Assembly: GCF_018139695.1 (NCBI RefSeq)
Contig: NZ_JAGSOG010000046.1
Span: forward strand, 1-41,625
Reading direction: 5' to 3'
Source: Actinospica durhamensis
GTDB taxonomy: Bacteria > Actinomycetota > Actinomycetes > Streptomycetales > Catenulisporaceae
DNA: 41,625 bases
Under the pieces are notes generated by a model. The model was not told the origin of the DNA. It saw only the letters and a list, made by a program, of their open reading frames with translations, and ran no database searches. A program made the position numbers and the translations under genes. The stretch's first letter is position 1, and every line of letters begins with the position of its first letter. Below, one piece after another: positions 7,549-16,026 of this stretch.

Positions 7549-8598
7549 ATGATCGAAGTCAGAGATCTGGTCAAGAGATACGGCGCGACCACCGCCGTCG
7601 ATCATCTGAGCTTCACTGTGCAGCCGGGCCGGATCACCGGGTTCCTCGGGCCCAACGGGGCGGGCAAGAGCACGACGATGCGGCTCATCCTCGGCCTCGA
7701 CCGGCCGACTTCCGGCAGTGCCCTGATCGAGGGCAAGCCGTACCGGGACCTGCCCGACCCGCTGCGCCACGTGGGCGCGCTGCTCGAGGCCAGGGCGGTG
7801 CACGGGGGACGTACCGCGTTCAACCACCTGCTCTACCTGGCCCAGACCCAGGGCGTGCCCAAGCGCCGGGTCCAGCAGGTGCTCGAGCTGGTCGGCCTGC
7901 AGCCGGTGGCGAACAAGCGCACCAAGGGCTTCTCGCTGGGCATGAGCCAGCGGCTCGGCATCGCCGCTGCCCTGCTGGCGGACCCGAGGATCCTGATCCT
8001 GGACGAGCCGGTCAACGGCCTCGACCCGGAGGGCATCGTCTGGATCAGGGACCTGATGAAGGCGCTGGCGGCCGAGGGCCGCACCATCCTGGTCTCCTCG
8101 CACCTGATGAACGAGATGGCGGTCACCGCCGACCACCTCGTGGTGGTCGGGCGGGGCAGGCTGCAGGCGGACATGCCGGTGGCGCAGTTCATCGCGCAGT
8201 TCTCCGGCAGCGCCGTGCTGGTGCGCTCCCCGCAGCTCGAGACGCTGCGCGCGGCCGTGGCCGAGAAGGGCTGGCAGTGCACGCCGAGCGGGCAGGAGGG
8301 AGCGGTCGTCGTCACCGGCACCACCGCGCCCGAGCTCGGCGAGCTCGCCGCGGCGCGCGGCCTCGTGCTGCACGAGCTGACCCCGCAGCGCGCGTCGCTG
8401 GAGGAGGCGTTCATGGAGCTGACCCGCGAGGTGGGCCAGTTCGCCCACCGGGCGCCGGGGCAGCCGGAACCGGCCGACGCGCCGGTGCCGGGACAGTACG
8501 CGCCGCCGTCGGGGCAGCCGGACGCCGGATTCACGGCACCCGGAGCGCCGGGCGCCGGAGCGGGACAACCGAGGGGAGGCAACGATGGCGGCCACTGA
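7549..8598 (+). CDS. ABC-2 exporter ATP-binding protein (pair 2)
   Basis: About 349 residues from ATG 7549, chosen over the in-frame GTG 7525 because GAGAGGGGG lies just upstream and because the other two paralogues also begin MI-x-x-x-x-L-x-KRYG. Walker A GPNGAGKST, signature SLGMSQRLGIA (the other two have SLGMGQ), Walker B ILILDEPVNGLDPEG and switch SSHLMNEM are intact. The last 50 residues are a Pro/Gly/Ala-rich low-complexity tail that pair 1 lacks. It overlaps the start of its permease by 14 nt. Function as for pair 1; the substrate is unknown. Confidence 0.9.
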   Translation: MIEVRDLVKRYGATTAVDHLSFTVQPGRITGFLGPNGAGKSTTMRLILGLDRPTSGSALIEGKPYRDLPDPLRHVGALLEARAVHGGRTAFNHLLYLAQTQGVPKRRVQQVLELVGLQPVANKRTKGFSLGMSQRLGIAAALLADPRILILDEPVNGLDPEGIVWIRDLMKALAAEGRTILVSSHLMNEMAVTADHLVVVGRGRLQADMPVAQFIAQFSGSAVLVRSPQLETLRAAVAEKGWQCTPSGQEGAVVVTGTTAPELGELAAARGLVLHELTPQRASLEEAFMELTREVGQFAHRAPGQPEPADAPVPGQYAPPSGQPDAGFTAPGAPGAGAGQPRGGNDGGH

Positions 8599-9430
8599 AT
8601 CCGTCACGATCAACACCCTGCCCGGCAACGGTGCGGGCAGCGGGCACGCGCACTTCGGGCGGCTGCTGGTGGCCGAGTGGACCAAGCTGCGCTCGGTGCG
8701 CTCCACCTACTGGTCGCTGATCACGGTCGTGCTCGCCTTCCCGTTCTTCAGCTGGCTGATCCCCTTCCTGATCGCGCACAACTGGAACCAGGCCGACCCC
8801 GGGAGCCGGGCGCAGGTCCTACAGGATCCGGTCTCCACGATCATCGGCGTGGGCATCGATCTCGGGCAGTTCGGCATCGCCGTGCTCGGCGTGCTGGTGA
8901 TGGCGAGCGAGTACTCCACCGGCATGATCCGCAGCACCGTGCTGGCGAGCCCGCGCCGGGTGCGGATGCTGGCGGCCAAGTCGGTGGTCTTCACGCTGCT
9001 GGCCCTGGTGATCGGCGAGATCGTCTCGTTCGTCGCGTTCTTCATCGGCCAACTGACGTTCAAGAGCGTGCTCACGGTCAACCTGGGCGCGGGCACCAAC
9101 CTGCGCGAGGTGGTCGGGGCCGGGCTGTACCTGGGCATGCTGGCGCTGTTCTCCATGGTGATCGGTGCGCTGATCCGGCATCCGGCCGGCGCGATCACCG
9201 GGGTGGTGCTGCTCCTGCTGGTGATCAGCAATATCATCCAGCTGATTCCGGGCGCGGCCGGCAAGTACCTCTACTCGTACGAGCCGACGAACGCCGGGGC
9301 CGCGATCCTCACCAACCACACCTCCGACAAGTTCCTGCTCACCGCGTGGGAGGGCTACGCGGTGTTCGCGGGCTGGACCGCGCTGCTGTGGGTGCTGGCC
9401 GCCTGGCTGCTGGTGCGGCGCGACGCCTGA
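8585..9430 (+). CDS. ABC-2 permease (pair 2)
   Basis: 281 residues. It has a polar N-terminus, VAEWTKLRSVRSTYWSL at the first helix, the SEYSTGMIRSTVLASPRR motif, further hydrophobic segments, and the RRDA ending typical of this group. GAGGGGAGG lies immediately upstream of the ATG, inside the ATPase gene, so translation is coupled. It is paralogous to the permeases at 6557-7405 and 10651-11568. A strong hairpin follows 27 bp after the stop. Confidence 0.86.
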   Translation: MAATESVTINTLPGNGAGSGHAHFGRLLVAEWTKLRSVRSTYWSLITVVLAFPFFSWLIPFLIAHNWNQADPGSRAQVLQDPVSTIIGVGIDLGQFGIAVLGVLVMASEYSTGMIRSTVLASPRRVRMLAAKSVVFTLLALVIGEIVSFVAFFIGQLTFKSVLTVNLGAGTNLREVVGAGLYLGMLALFSMVIGALIRHPAGAITGVVLLLLVISNIIQLIPGAAGKYLYSYEPTNAGAAILTNHTSDKFLLTAWEGYAVFAGWTALLWVLAAWLLVRRDA

Positions 9431-9457
9431 GCCGAGCAGCGACAGCTGAACGCCTGT

Positions 9458-9495
9458 CAGGGAGGGCAGTCCGGTCGACCGGGCTGCCCTCCCTG
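9458..9495 (+). terminator. Hairpin terminator after exporter pair 2
   Basis: Outer arms CAGGGAGGGCAG (9458-9469) and CTGCCCTCCCTG (9484-9495) are perfectly complementary; the interior CCGGTCGACCGG (9471-9482) is itself a palindrome. Only the T9470/G9483 pair is non-Watson-Crick. No T-tract follows. Confidence 0.8.
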
Positions 9496-9504
9496 CGCGT
9501 TCAT

Positions 9505-9530
9505 GGCATATATGATGATCATTCTGATTC
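9505..9530 (+). promoter_or_regulatory. AT-rich pocket, candidate promoter of exporter pair 3
   Basis: In otherwise very GC-rich DNA this stretch is AT-rich and holds TATGAT (9511-9516), one base from the -10 consensus, about 70 bp before the third ATPase start. No good -35 was found at the right distance, so the assignment is weak. Confidence 0.25.
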
Positions 9531-9586
9531 CTCCCAACAGGCGCCCTGAATGGTTGATTGAGCCCGGTTAGGGCAGGCTTGGGGTC

Positions 9587-10654
9587 ATGATCCAAGCCAC
9601 GGCGTTGACCAAGCGGTACGGGACGAAGGTGGCGGTGGACCATGCCGAGTTCACCGTCGCGCCCGGGAAGGTCACCGGGTTCCTCGGGCCGAACGGCGCG
9701 GGCAAGTCGACCACGATGCGGATGATCCTGGGCCTGGACCGGCCCACCTCCGGCAGCGTGACGATCAACGGCATCCCGTACGACAAGCTGGCGGCGCCGC
9801 TGCGCGAGGTCGGGGCGCTGCTGGACGCCAAGGCGGTGCACGGCGGGCGGAGCGCGTACAACCACCTGCAGGTGCTGGCCAAGGCCAACGGGCTGCCGCG
9901 CGCCCGCGTCGACACGGTGATCGACCTGGTCGGCCTGCACTCGGTGGCCAAGAAGCGCGCCGGCGGATTCTCCCTCGGGATGGGACAGCGGCTCGGGATC
10001 GCGGCGGCGCTGCTGGGCGATCCGGGCATCGTCATGTTCGACGAGCCGGTCAACGGGCTCGACCCGGAGGGCATCCTGTGGATCAGGAACCTCATGAAGG
10101 CGCTGGCGGCCGAGGGGCGGACCGTCTTCGTCTCCTCGCACCTGATGAGCGAGATGGCGCTGACGGCCGATCACCTCGTCGTCATCGGGCTCGGCCGGAT
10201 CCTCGCGGACGAGCCGATGGCGGAGTTCATCGCGAAGAACTCGGTCAGCTACGTGCTCGTGCGTTCCCCGCAGATGGCCGATCTGGCCCCGAAGCTGGCC
10301 CTGCGCGGCTGGCGGGTGGAGATGCAGGGCGACGGCTCGGCGCACGTCTACGACGCCAAGCCTTCGCAGATCGGCGACGTCGCGGGTACCGAACAGCTGT
10401 GGCTGCACGAGCTGACGCTGGTGCACTCCTCGCTGGAGGAGGCGTTCATGCGGCTGACCGCGAGCTCGGTGGAGTACCACGCCGGCGGCACGGCGGGCAC
10501 CGGCACGACGCAGGACGCGGCGAAGCCCCCGTCCTCGCCGGACGCGCCGGTGTGGGGTGAGGCCGCCGGCGACGGGCGGGCGCAGCCCCCGGCCGAGCCG
10601 GACCCGTCCGGGCAGCCGCCGACGCCGTATCAGAACTCGGAGCGTGGACAGTGA
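9587..10654 (+). CDS. ABC-2 exporter ATP-binding protein (pair 3)
   Basis: 355 residues starting MIQATALTKRYG. Walker A GPNGAGKST, SLGMGQRLGIA, Walker B IVMFDEPVNGLDPEG and SSHLMSEM are present; the core shares long identical stretches with pair 1, including MKALAAEGRTVFVSS. The ending SSLEEAFMRLT is followed by about 55 residues of Pro/Ala/Gly-rich tail, like pair 2. Its end overlaps the permease GTG start (GTGA). GGGG just ahead of the ATG is the only ribosome-site candidate. Confidence 0.9.
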   Translation: MIQATALTKRYGTKVAVDHAEFTVAPGKVTGFLGPNGAGKSTTMRMILGLDRPTSGSVTINGIPYDKLAAPLREVGALLDAKAVHGGRSAYNHLQVLAKANGLPRARVDTVIDLVGLHSVAKKRAGGFSLGMGQRLGIAAALLGDPGIVMFDEPVNGLDPEGILWIRNLMKALAAEGRTVFVSSHLMSEMALTADHLVVIGLGRILADEPMAEFIAKNSVSYVLVRSPQMADLAPKLALRGWRVEMQGDGSAHVYDAKPSQIGDVAGTEQLWLHELTLVHSSLEEAFMRLTASSVEYHAGGTAGTGTTQDAAKPPSSPDAPVWGEAAGDGRAQPPAEPDPSGQPPTPYQNSERGQ

Positions 10655-11568
10655 GCGACCGCATCGAAACCCCGGCCCCGCAGATGCCGTCGAACCCGCC
10701 CCCGGGTCCGCAGGCCGGCGCCGTCACCACGGACGCGCTGGGCGGGATGTCGAGCGCCGGGTACCGGCCGGACGGGCCGGCGCGCCGGGTGACCTTCCGC
10801 GAGGCGATGGACAGCGAGTACGCCAAGATCCGCAGCGTGCGCTCGACCTGGTGGACGCTGCTGATCAGCCTGGTCGTCTCGGTCGGCATCTCGTTCCTGA
10901 TCGCCGCGGTCACCTCGGCGAACTGGAACACGATCTCGCCCGCGGACCGGGCCTCCTTCGACATGTCCTCGGTGGTCTCCGGGGTCTTCTTCGGCGTGCT
11001 GGTCACCGGTGTGCTCGGGGCGCTGGTCGTGGCCGCCGAGTACAGCACCGGCATGATGCGCACCGCGCTGACCGCGTTCCCGCGCCGCGGCACGCTGTTC
11101 GCCGCGAAGGCCGTGGTGCTCGCGGTGGTGGTACTGCTGCTCGGCCTGGTGATCGCGTTCGCGTCCTACGGACTGGCCGAACCGTTCTACTCCCGGCACG
11201 GCGTCGACCTCACGCTCAGCCACGCCTCGAACCTGCGGGCGCTGCTGGCCGTGCCGGTCTACCTCACGCTGGTGGCGCTGATCGGCCTGGCCCTCGGCTT
11301 CCTGCTGCGCCACACCGCGGCGGCCATCTCCTCGCTGGTCGGGCTGTTCTTCGTGCTCCCCATCATCACGAACTTCCTGCCGGGATCCCTCGGCAAGAAC
11401 GTCAACAAGGTCATGCCGTCCAACGCGGGCAGCGCGATGATGACCACGCGCCCCTCCGTCAACGGCACCCCGCACCTGACCCCGCTCGCCGGCTTCCTCA
11501 CCCTGCTGATCTGGACCGCGGTGCTGCTGGTGCCGGCGTGGATCCTCTTCCGGCGGCGCGACGCCTAG
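10651..11568 (+). CDS. ABC-2 permease (pair 3)
   Basis: 305 residues from GTG 10651, which overlaps the ATPase stop. It has a longer Pro-rich cytoplasmic N-terminus (about 50 residues) than its paralogues, then SEYAKIRSVRSTWWTLLISL, the AEYSTGMMRTALTAFPRR motif, about six membrane segments and the FRRRDA ending. It forms the third exporter with 9587-10654. A 7-bp tandem repeat starts five bases after its stop and it converges on the alcohol dehydrogenase. Confidence 0.86.
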   Translation: MSDRIETPAPQMPSNPPPGPQAGAVTTDALGGMSSAGYRPDGPARRVTFREAMDSEYAKIRSVRSTWWTLLISLVVSVGISFLIAAVTSANWNTISPADRASFDMSSVVSGVFFGVLVTGVLGALVVAAEYSTGMMRTALTAFPRRGTLFAAKAVVLAVVVLLLGLVIAFASYGLAEPFYSRHGVDLTLSHASNLRALLAVPVYLTLVALIGLALGFLLRHTAAAISSLVGLFFVLPIITNFLPGSLGKNVNKVMPSNAGSAMMTTRPSVNGTPHLTPLAGFLTLLIWTAVLLVPAWILFRRRDA

Positions 11569-11573
11569 CGCCG

Positions 11574-11606
11574 TCAGCCTTCAGCCTTCAGCCTTCAGCC
11601 TTCAGC
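11574..11606 (+). repeat. 7-bp tandem repeat TCAGCCT, 4.7 copies
   Basis: Exact copies of TCAGCCT at 11574-11580, 11581-11587, 11588-11594 and 11595-11601, then TCAGC. It fills most of the gap between the convergent permease and alcohol dehydrogenase genes and begins five bases after the permease stop. Confidence 0.9.
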
Positions 11607-11621
11607 GCCGACCGTCAGCCC

Positions 11622-12638
11622 TCAGTACTCGATGACCACGCGGGCCGGGACGCGGCCGCTGAGGATCTCCTCGAAGACGGAGTTGACGTCGGCGAGCTCG
11701 CGGCCCTCGGCGATCACCCGGGTGCGCCCGGCGGCGTGCAGCGAGAACACCTCGGCGAGGTCCTCGCGGGTGCCGACGATGGAGCCGATCACGGACAGCC
11801 CGCCGAGCACGGTCTCGAAGATGGGCACGTCCAGGTCGCCCTCGGCCGGCAGCCCGACGCAGACCATCCGGCCGCCGCGGCGCAGGCTGGCGAAGGCCTG
11901 GCGGAAGGACTCGTTGGAGGCGGCGAGCGCGAGGGCGACGTCGAGGCCGCCGCGGCTCTGGATGTCGGCCACCGGTTCGGTCTTGAGCGCGTTGACCACG
12001 TGGTCGGCCCCGAGCTGGTGCGCGAGTTCGAGCTTCTCGTCCTCGATGTCCACGGCGGTCACGAAGCCGCCGGCCAGCCGCGCGTACTGCACGGCGAGGT
12101 GGCCGAGCCCGCCCACGCCGAACACGCCCACCTTGGTGTCCATGCCGACCCCGGCCACCTTCACGGCCTTGTACGTGGTGACGCCGGCGCAGGTCAGCGG
12201 GGCGGCGTCGAAGGAGGTCACGGCGTCGGGCACCGGGACGACGTAGCGGGCGTCGGCCACCGCGTACTCGGCGTATCCGCCGTCGATGGAGTAGCCGGTG
12301 TTCGCCTGCTGCTCGCAGAGTGTCTCGCGGCCCGAGACGCAGTAGCGGCAGTGGCCGCAGGCCGAGCCCAGCCAGGGCAGCGCCACCCGTTCGCCGACCG
12401 CGCGTCCCTGCACGCCCGGGCCGAGGGCCTCGACCACACCGACGCCCTCGTGGCCGGGGATGAACGGCGGGTTCGGCTTGACCGGCCACTCACCGCGCGC
12501 AGCGTGGATATCGGTGTGACAGACGCCGCAGGCCTGCATCCGGACCAGCACCTGGCCGTGGACCGGCTTCGGCACGGGCAAGGCCAGCAACTCCAACGGC
12601 TTGGTGAAATCGGTGACGACGGCGGCCTGCATGGTCAT
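11622..12638 (-). CDS. adhP: Zinc-dependent alcohol dehydrogenase, AdhP type
   Basis: 338 residues; ATG 12638 is preferred over the ATG two codons later, and either is possible. Medium-chain dehydrogenase features are complete: catalytic-zinc Cys in ACGVCHTD, GHEGVGVVE, the four-Cys structural-zinc loop within CGHCRYCVSGRETLC, and the Rossmann motif GVGGLGHLAVQYA followed by the acidic D in TAVDIEDEKLELA, which favours NAD+. The overall pattern is that of propanol-preferring alcohol dehydrogenases (AdhP), which interconvert primary alcohols and aldehydes. It is transcribed alone or behind the small gene at 12747-13046. Confidence 0.88.
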   Translation of the reverse strand: MTMQAAVVTDFTKPLELLALPVPKPVHGQVLVRMQACGVCHTDIHAARGEWPVKPNPPFIPGHEGVGVVEALGPGVQGRAVGERVALPWLGSACGHCRYCVSGRETLCEQQANTGYSIDGGYAEYAVADARYVVPVPDAVTSFDAAPLTCAGVTTYKAVKVAGVGMDTKVGVFGVGGLGHLAVQYARLAGGFVTAVDIEDEKLELAHQLGADHVVNALKTEPVADIQSRGGLDVALALAASNESFRQAFASLRRGGRMVCVGLPAEGDLDVPIFETVLGGLSVIGSIVGTREDLAEVFSLHAAGRTRVIAEGRELADVNSVFEEILSGRVPARVVIEY

Positions 12639-12746
12639 GGCGCGCTCTCCGCTCCCTGGGCGTTCGAGGACGTTGGCGCCTCCATCCTCGGCCCGCCCCG
12701 GCGCACCCGCCACGCGAGCCGCCCGCACCACCTCCCGCGGCCGGTG

Positions 12747-13046
12747 TCAGCGGCGGCGGCGCCGGGACCTGGCGTTCCAGCAGGGGGTGTGCCAGTGCCG
12801 GCGCTCGCCCACGCCGCCGCCCGAGCCGTACTCGGGCACGCCGGGCCAGACCACCAGGTGCGGCGTGCCCGGCGGGATCTCCTGGTCGCAGCCGGGGCAG
12901 CGGTAGGTCTTGCCCGCCGCGGCACCGGTGACGGAGCGCACCACCCAGTCACCGTCGGCGCCGGACTCGGTGCGCTGATGGCCGAAGGCGCGCGCGAGGC
13001 CGTCCGGGTCGTGGTCTGGTCGGTTGGTGTTCCTGCGCGGGCTCAC
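12747..13046 (-). CDS. Conserved actinobacterial small zinc-finger-like protein
   Basis: 99 residues from a GTG start. The N-terminus is basic (SPRRN) and polar; the core is GKTYRCPGCDQEIPPGTPHLVVWP followed by RRHWHTPCWNAR. The spaced CPGC and HWH-x-x-CW residues suggest one bound zinc. Streptomyces has close relatives, often labelled ATP/GTP-binding protein from the GKT string, but no real P-loop is present. Function is unknown. It lies 108 bp upstream of the alcohol dehydrogenase on the same strand. Confidence 0.72.
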   Translation of the reverse strand: MSPRRNTNRPDHDPDGLARAFGHQRTESGADGDWVVRSVTGAAAGKTYRCPGCDQEIPPGTPHLVVWPGVPEYGSGGGVGERRHWHTPCWNARSRRRRR

Positions 13047-13119
13047 CCTGACATTCTCGCAGCCGATACACCCGTCCGGGCGTACGCCCCCGACCCGCTC
13101 GGAGCGGGGCCCGCCGCGG

Positions 13120-14901
13120 TTACGCCGCGCTGTGGTCCCGGAAGCCGCGGCCCGCCTTGCGGCCCAGGTATCCGGCCGTCACCAGGTGCTCGAGCAGGGG
13201 CGCGGGGGCGAAGCCGGGCTCGCGGAACTCCAGGTAGAGCACCCGCTCGATGGCCAGGGCGACGTCGAGGCCGACCACGTCGAGCAGTTCGAACGGGCCC
13301 ATCGGGTAGCCGCAGCCGAGCTTCATCGCGGTGTCGATGCCGTCGGCCGTGGCGTAGTGCGCCTGGAGCATCCGGACCGCGTCGTTGAGGTACGGGAACA
13401 GCAGGGCATTGACGATGAAGCCGGCCCGGTCGCCGCAGTCCACGGCGTGCTTGCCCAGCGCGGCACACAGCTCGTGCACGGTGGTGAGCACCTCGGGGGC
13501 GGTGGCCACCGTGCGCACCACCTCGACCAGCTTCATCACCGGGGCCGGGTTGAAGAAGTGGATCCCGACCACGTCCTGCGGCCGCTTGGTGGCCATGGCG
13601 CAGTCGATCACCGGCAGGCTCGAGGTGGTGGTGGCGAGTACCGCGCCGGGCTTGCAGACGCCGTCGAGCTCACGGAACAGCGCGGTCTTGACCTCGAGGT
13701 CCTCGACCACGGACTCGATCACGACGTCGCAGTCGGCCACGTCGGCCAGGGTCGCGGCGCAGGTGAGCAGGGCCAGCGCCCGCTGCCGCTGCTCGTCCTC
13801 GAGTTTGCCGCGCTCCACCGCCTTGGCCAGGGAGCGCTCGATCGCCGCCCGCGCGGCGCCCGCCTTGCGCTCGTCCCGCGCGATCTGCACGGTCGCGATG
13901 CCCGCCTTGACGCAGACCTCGGCGATGCCGTTGGCCATGGTGCCGGAGCCGATCACGGCGATGCGGCCGACGGCCCGGCCTGGCACGGCGTGCCGGGCAC
14001 CCTCGGGGGTCGACTCGTCCGGGACGACGGTGGGCACGCCGGGCTGCTCGTAGGTGTAGAAGCCGCGCCCGCTCTTGCGCCCGAGCAGTCCGGCCGTCTT
14101 CATCTGCTTGAGGATCGGGGCGGGGGCGTGCAGCCGGTCGCGCGACTGCTTGTACATGGTGTCGAGGATCTCGTACGCGGTGTCCAGGCCGATCAGGTCG
14201 AGCAGCGTCAGCGGCCCCATCGGCAGTCCGCAGCCCAGCCGCATCGCCGCGTCGATGTCCTCGCGGGTGGCGTATCTGGCCTCGTACATGGTGGCGGCGT
14301 GGTTGAGGTAGCCGAAGAGCAGGGCGTTGGCGATGAACCCGGCCTTGTCGCCGATCACGACCGGGGACTTGCCGAGCCTGGCCGCGAGCGCTTCCACGTC
14401 GGCGAGCACGTCCGGCTCGGTCACCACCGTGCGCACGATCTCGACCAGCTTCATCACCGGCGCCGGGTTGAAGAAGTGGATGCCGACCACGCGGCCGGGC
14501 CGGGAGGTGGCGACGGAGATCTCGGTGACCGAGAGCGAGGAGGTGTTGGTGGCGAAGACGGTCTCGTCGCGGCAGATCGCGTCGAGGCGCTGGAACAGGC
14601 TGCGCTTGAGCTCGAGCCGTTCCGGGATGGCCTCGATGACGAGGTCGGCCTCGGCCAGGTCGGTCAGCTCCGCCGTGAAGGTGATCCGGTCGAGCAGCGC
14701 GGCGGCGTCCTCGGGGCTGAGCTTGCCCTTGGCCACGGCCCGCCGGGTGGAGTGCGCCACGTGCGCGCGGCCCCGGTTGAGCGAGACGGCGTCCATCTCG
14801 ACGCCGAACACGTGCAGTCCGTTGCGGGCCAGCACCTCCGCGATCCCGGCGCCCATCGTGCCGAGGCCCACCACGCCCACTGTTTTGAAGTCCCGCGCCA
14901 C
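13120..14901 (-). CDS. Fused double-domain 3-hydroxyacyl-CoA dehydrogenase
   Basis: 593 residues from GTG 14901, with GGGAG six bases upstream. Two complete dehydrogenase copies are joined in tandem. Copy 1 (about residues 1-287) has GLGTMGAG (12-19), NTSSL and catalytic His142 in IHFFNPAPVMKL. Copy 2 (from about residue 305) has GSGTMANG, TTSSLPVID and its own IHFFNPAPVMKLVE. Each ends in GRKSGRGF or GRKAGRGF. Both copies look active. The enzyme oxidises or reduces 3-hydroxyacyl-CoA with NAD(P); the 3-hydroxybutyryl-CoA type is likely. It could supply C4 units to the ethylmalonyl-CoA route, to which the mutase at 18035-20011 belongs. Confidence 0.88.
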   Translation of the reverse strand: MARDFKTVGVVGLGTMGAGIAEVLARNGLHVFGVEMDAVSLNRGRAHVAHSTRRAVAKGKLSPEDAAALLDRITFTAELTDLAEADLVIEAIPERLELKRSLFQRLDAICRDETVFATNTSSLSVTEISVATSRPGRVVGIHFFNPAPVMKLVEIVRTVVTEPDVLADVEALAARLGKSPVVIGDKAGFIANALLFGYLNHAATMYEARYATREDIDAAMRLGCGLPMGPLTLLDLIGLDTAYEILDTMYKQSRDRLHAPAPILKQMKTAGLLGRKSGRGFYTYEQPGVPTVVPDESTPEGARHAVPGRAVGRIAVIGSGTMANGIAEVCVKAGIATVQIARDERKAGAARAAIERSLAKAVERGKLEDEQRQRALALLTCAATLADVADCDVVIESVVEDLEVKTALFRELDGVCKPGAVLATTTSSLPVIDCAMATKRPQDVVGIHFFNPAPVMKLVEVVRTVATAPEVLTTVHELCAALGKHAVDCGDRAGFIVNALLFPYLNDAVRMLQAHYATADGIDTAMKLGCGYPMGPFELLDVVGLDVALAIERVLYLEFREPGFAPAPLLEHLVTAGYLGRKAGRGFRDHSAA

Positions 14902-15259
14902 TGCCGGCTCCCTTGACTGCTCGTACCGTCCCCGTCGTCCAGGGTACGGCCATTGGTTACTCGCCAGTATCTATGACGGGGACGGGCTCGGACAGTGTGA
15001 GCGGGGACACAACGCGGACACGGCCCGGACGCAAGCTCGGGCGCGAGCGGGCGCGGGCGGGCGCGGCCCGGGTACCGCAGAGACCGGTCGCTTCCGACTT
15101 CCCCGCACGACGCCCTCCACTGCGCGTGCTTCGGTCGCGACCGGTCTCTCCCCGCCGGGGATCCCTCCAGTGCAGTCCAGCACAAGGCTCTGACAGTTCC
15201 GCGACCACTCCCTTCCGTACCGGCTCGTATCCCCCACTCCGCCGCCCTCCCCGGGCCTG
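14902..15259. other. Intergenic region holding a 13-bp inverted repeat
   Basis: 358 bp between two minus-strand genes with no credible gene. It must carry the promoter of the dehydrogenase, perhaps near the less GC-rich stretch 14950-14980. AGAGACCGGTCGC (15079-15091) and GCGACCGGTCTCT (15137-15149) are exact reverse complements 45 bp apart, and each contains the palindrome GACCGGTC. This suggests two operator half-arrays or a long RNA hairpin. Confidence 0.55.
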
Positions 15260-15664
15260 TCAGCAGTCGCGCAGCTCCGGAGACTGGTTGAGCAGCTGGG
15301 CCCGAGGGGAGACGAAGCGGCGATAGGCACCGGATTCCATGCCCGGCTGGCCGTCGGCGGCCGGGAACACGGCGACCCGGTGGCAGTTCTGGAAGGCGAG
15401 TCTCACCCCGAAGTAGCGCTCGAGGCAGCCGCGGATCGAGTCCGAGGCCAGTGCCCGCAGCAGTTGGCCGCGTTCCTGTTCGGTGCTCGGCGGAACGGTG
15501 TTGTCGACGAAGGGGCCGCCCTCGACGTGCAAGCGGGTGGACAGGCCGCTGACCATGTGCCAGGCGTAGGGCAGCGAGGCGCGCACACAGGCGGCGAACT
15601 CCTGGTCGGCGACCTCTCCGCGCTCCGCGGCGGCCAACAGGTCGGGGGAGACGTCCAGGGACAT
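15260..15664 (-). CDS. SCO5389-family conserved protein
   Basis: 134 residues from ATG 15664, with AGGAG 11 bases upstream. MSLDVSPDLLAAAERGEV, CVRASLPYAW, GQLLRALASDSIRGCLERYFG, FQNCHRVAVFP and the C-terminal QLLNQSPELRDC match from memory a small protein conserved across Streptomyces and relatives near nucS. No catalytic motif is visible and the function is unknown. It is divergent from nucS across a 362-bp gap. A longer upstream frame exists, but it reads as Arg/Pro-rich shadow. Confidence 0.75.
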   Translation of the reverse strand: MSLDVSPDLLAAAERGEVADQEFAACVRASLPYAWHMVSGLSTRLHVEGGPFVDNTVPPSTEQERGQLLRALASDSIRGCLERYFGVRLAFQNCHRVAVFPAADGQPGMESGAYRRFVSPRAQLLNQSPELRDC

Positions 15665-16026
15665 GGGTAAGCACTCTCCTTCATCACGGCGTGGTGGCGA
15701 ACGGCGGCGTGGACACGCAACGCGGTGCGGGGCCGCGCGGCGCGCAGCCCTGCACACCGCCGGGTGCGGGCCCCGGATCGTCATTTCGTGAGGTGGCGCC
15801 ACCGTCATCGTGCGCTCACAGGGAATGAATGACCCCGGTGCGCGAGGCTCAACCCTGCCCGGCCGGGCCCGGCGGAATCACATGTCACCGGACGTCTGAT
15901 CTCGTGATGAACGGAGGATTCGGCCGCGCCGGAGCGTACGCTGGCGCACGTTCGGGGGTCCGGGCCGGCCGCGGCAATCCGCCGATCCCGGGCCGGGGCC
16001 CGAAGCCGAGCGGCTAAGGTGGTCGG
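15665..16026. other. Divergent intergenic region before nucS
   Basis: 362 bp between the SCO5389-type gene (minus) and nucS (plus). No gene or strong repeat was found; it must contain divergent promoters. GCGGCTAAGGTGGTCGG just before the nucS ATG offers AAGG as a ribosome site. Confidence 0.4.

Noticed and set aside
12747-13046. ATP/GTP-binding assignment from the GKTY string
   Set aside because: There is no GxxxxGK[ST] context and the protein is a small Cys/His-rich module, so a P-loop is not supported.
15829-16017. Small plus-strand frame upstream of nucS
   Set aside because: No ribosome site, low-complexity Gly/Pro/Arg composition and no recognisable motif.
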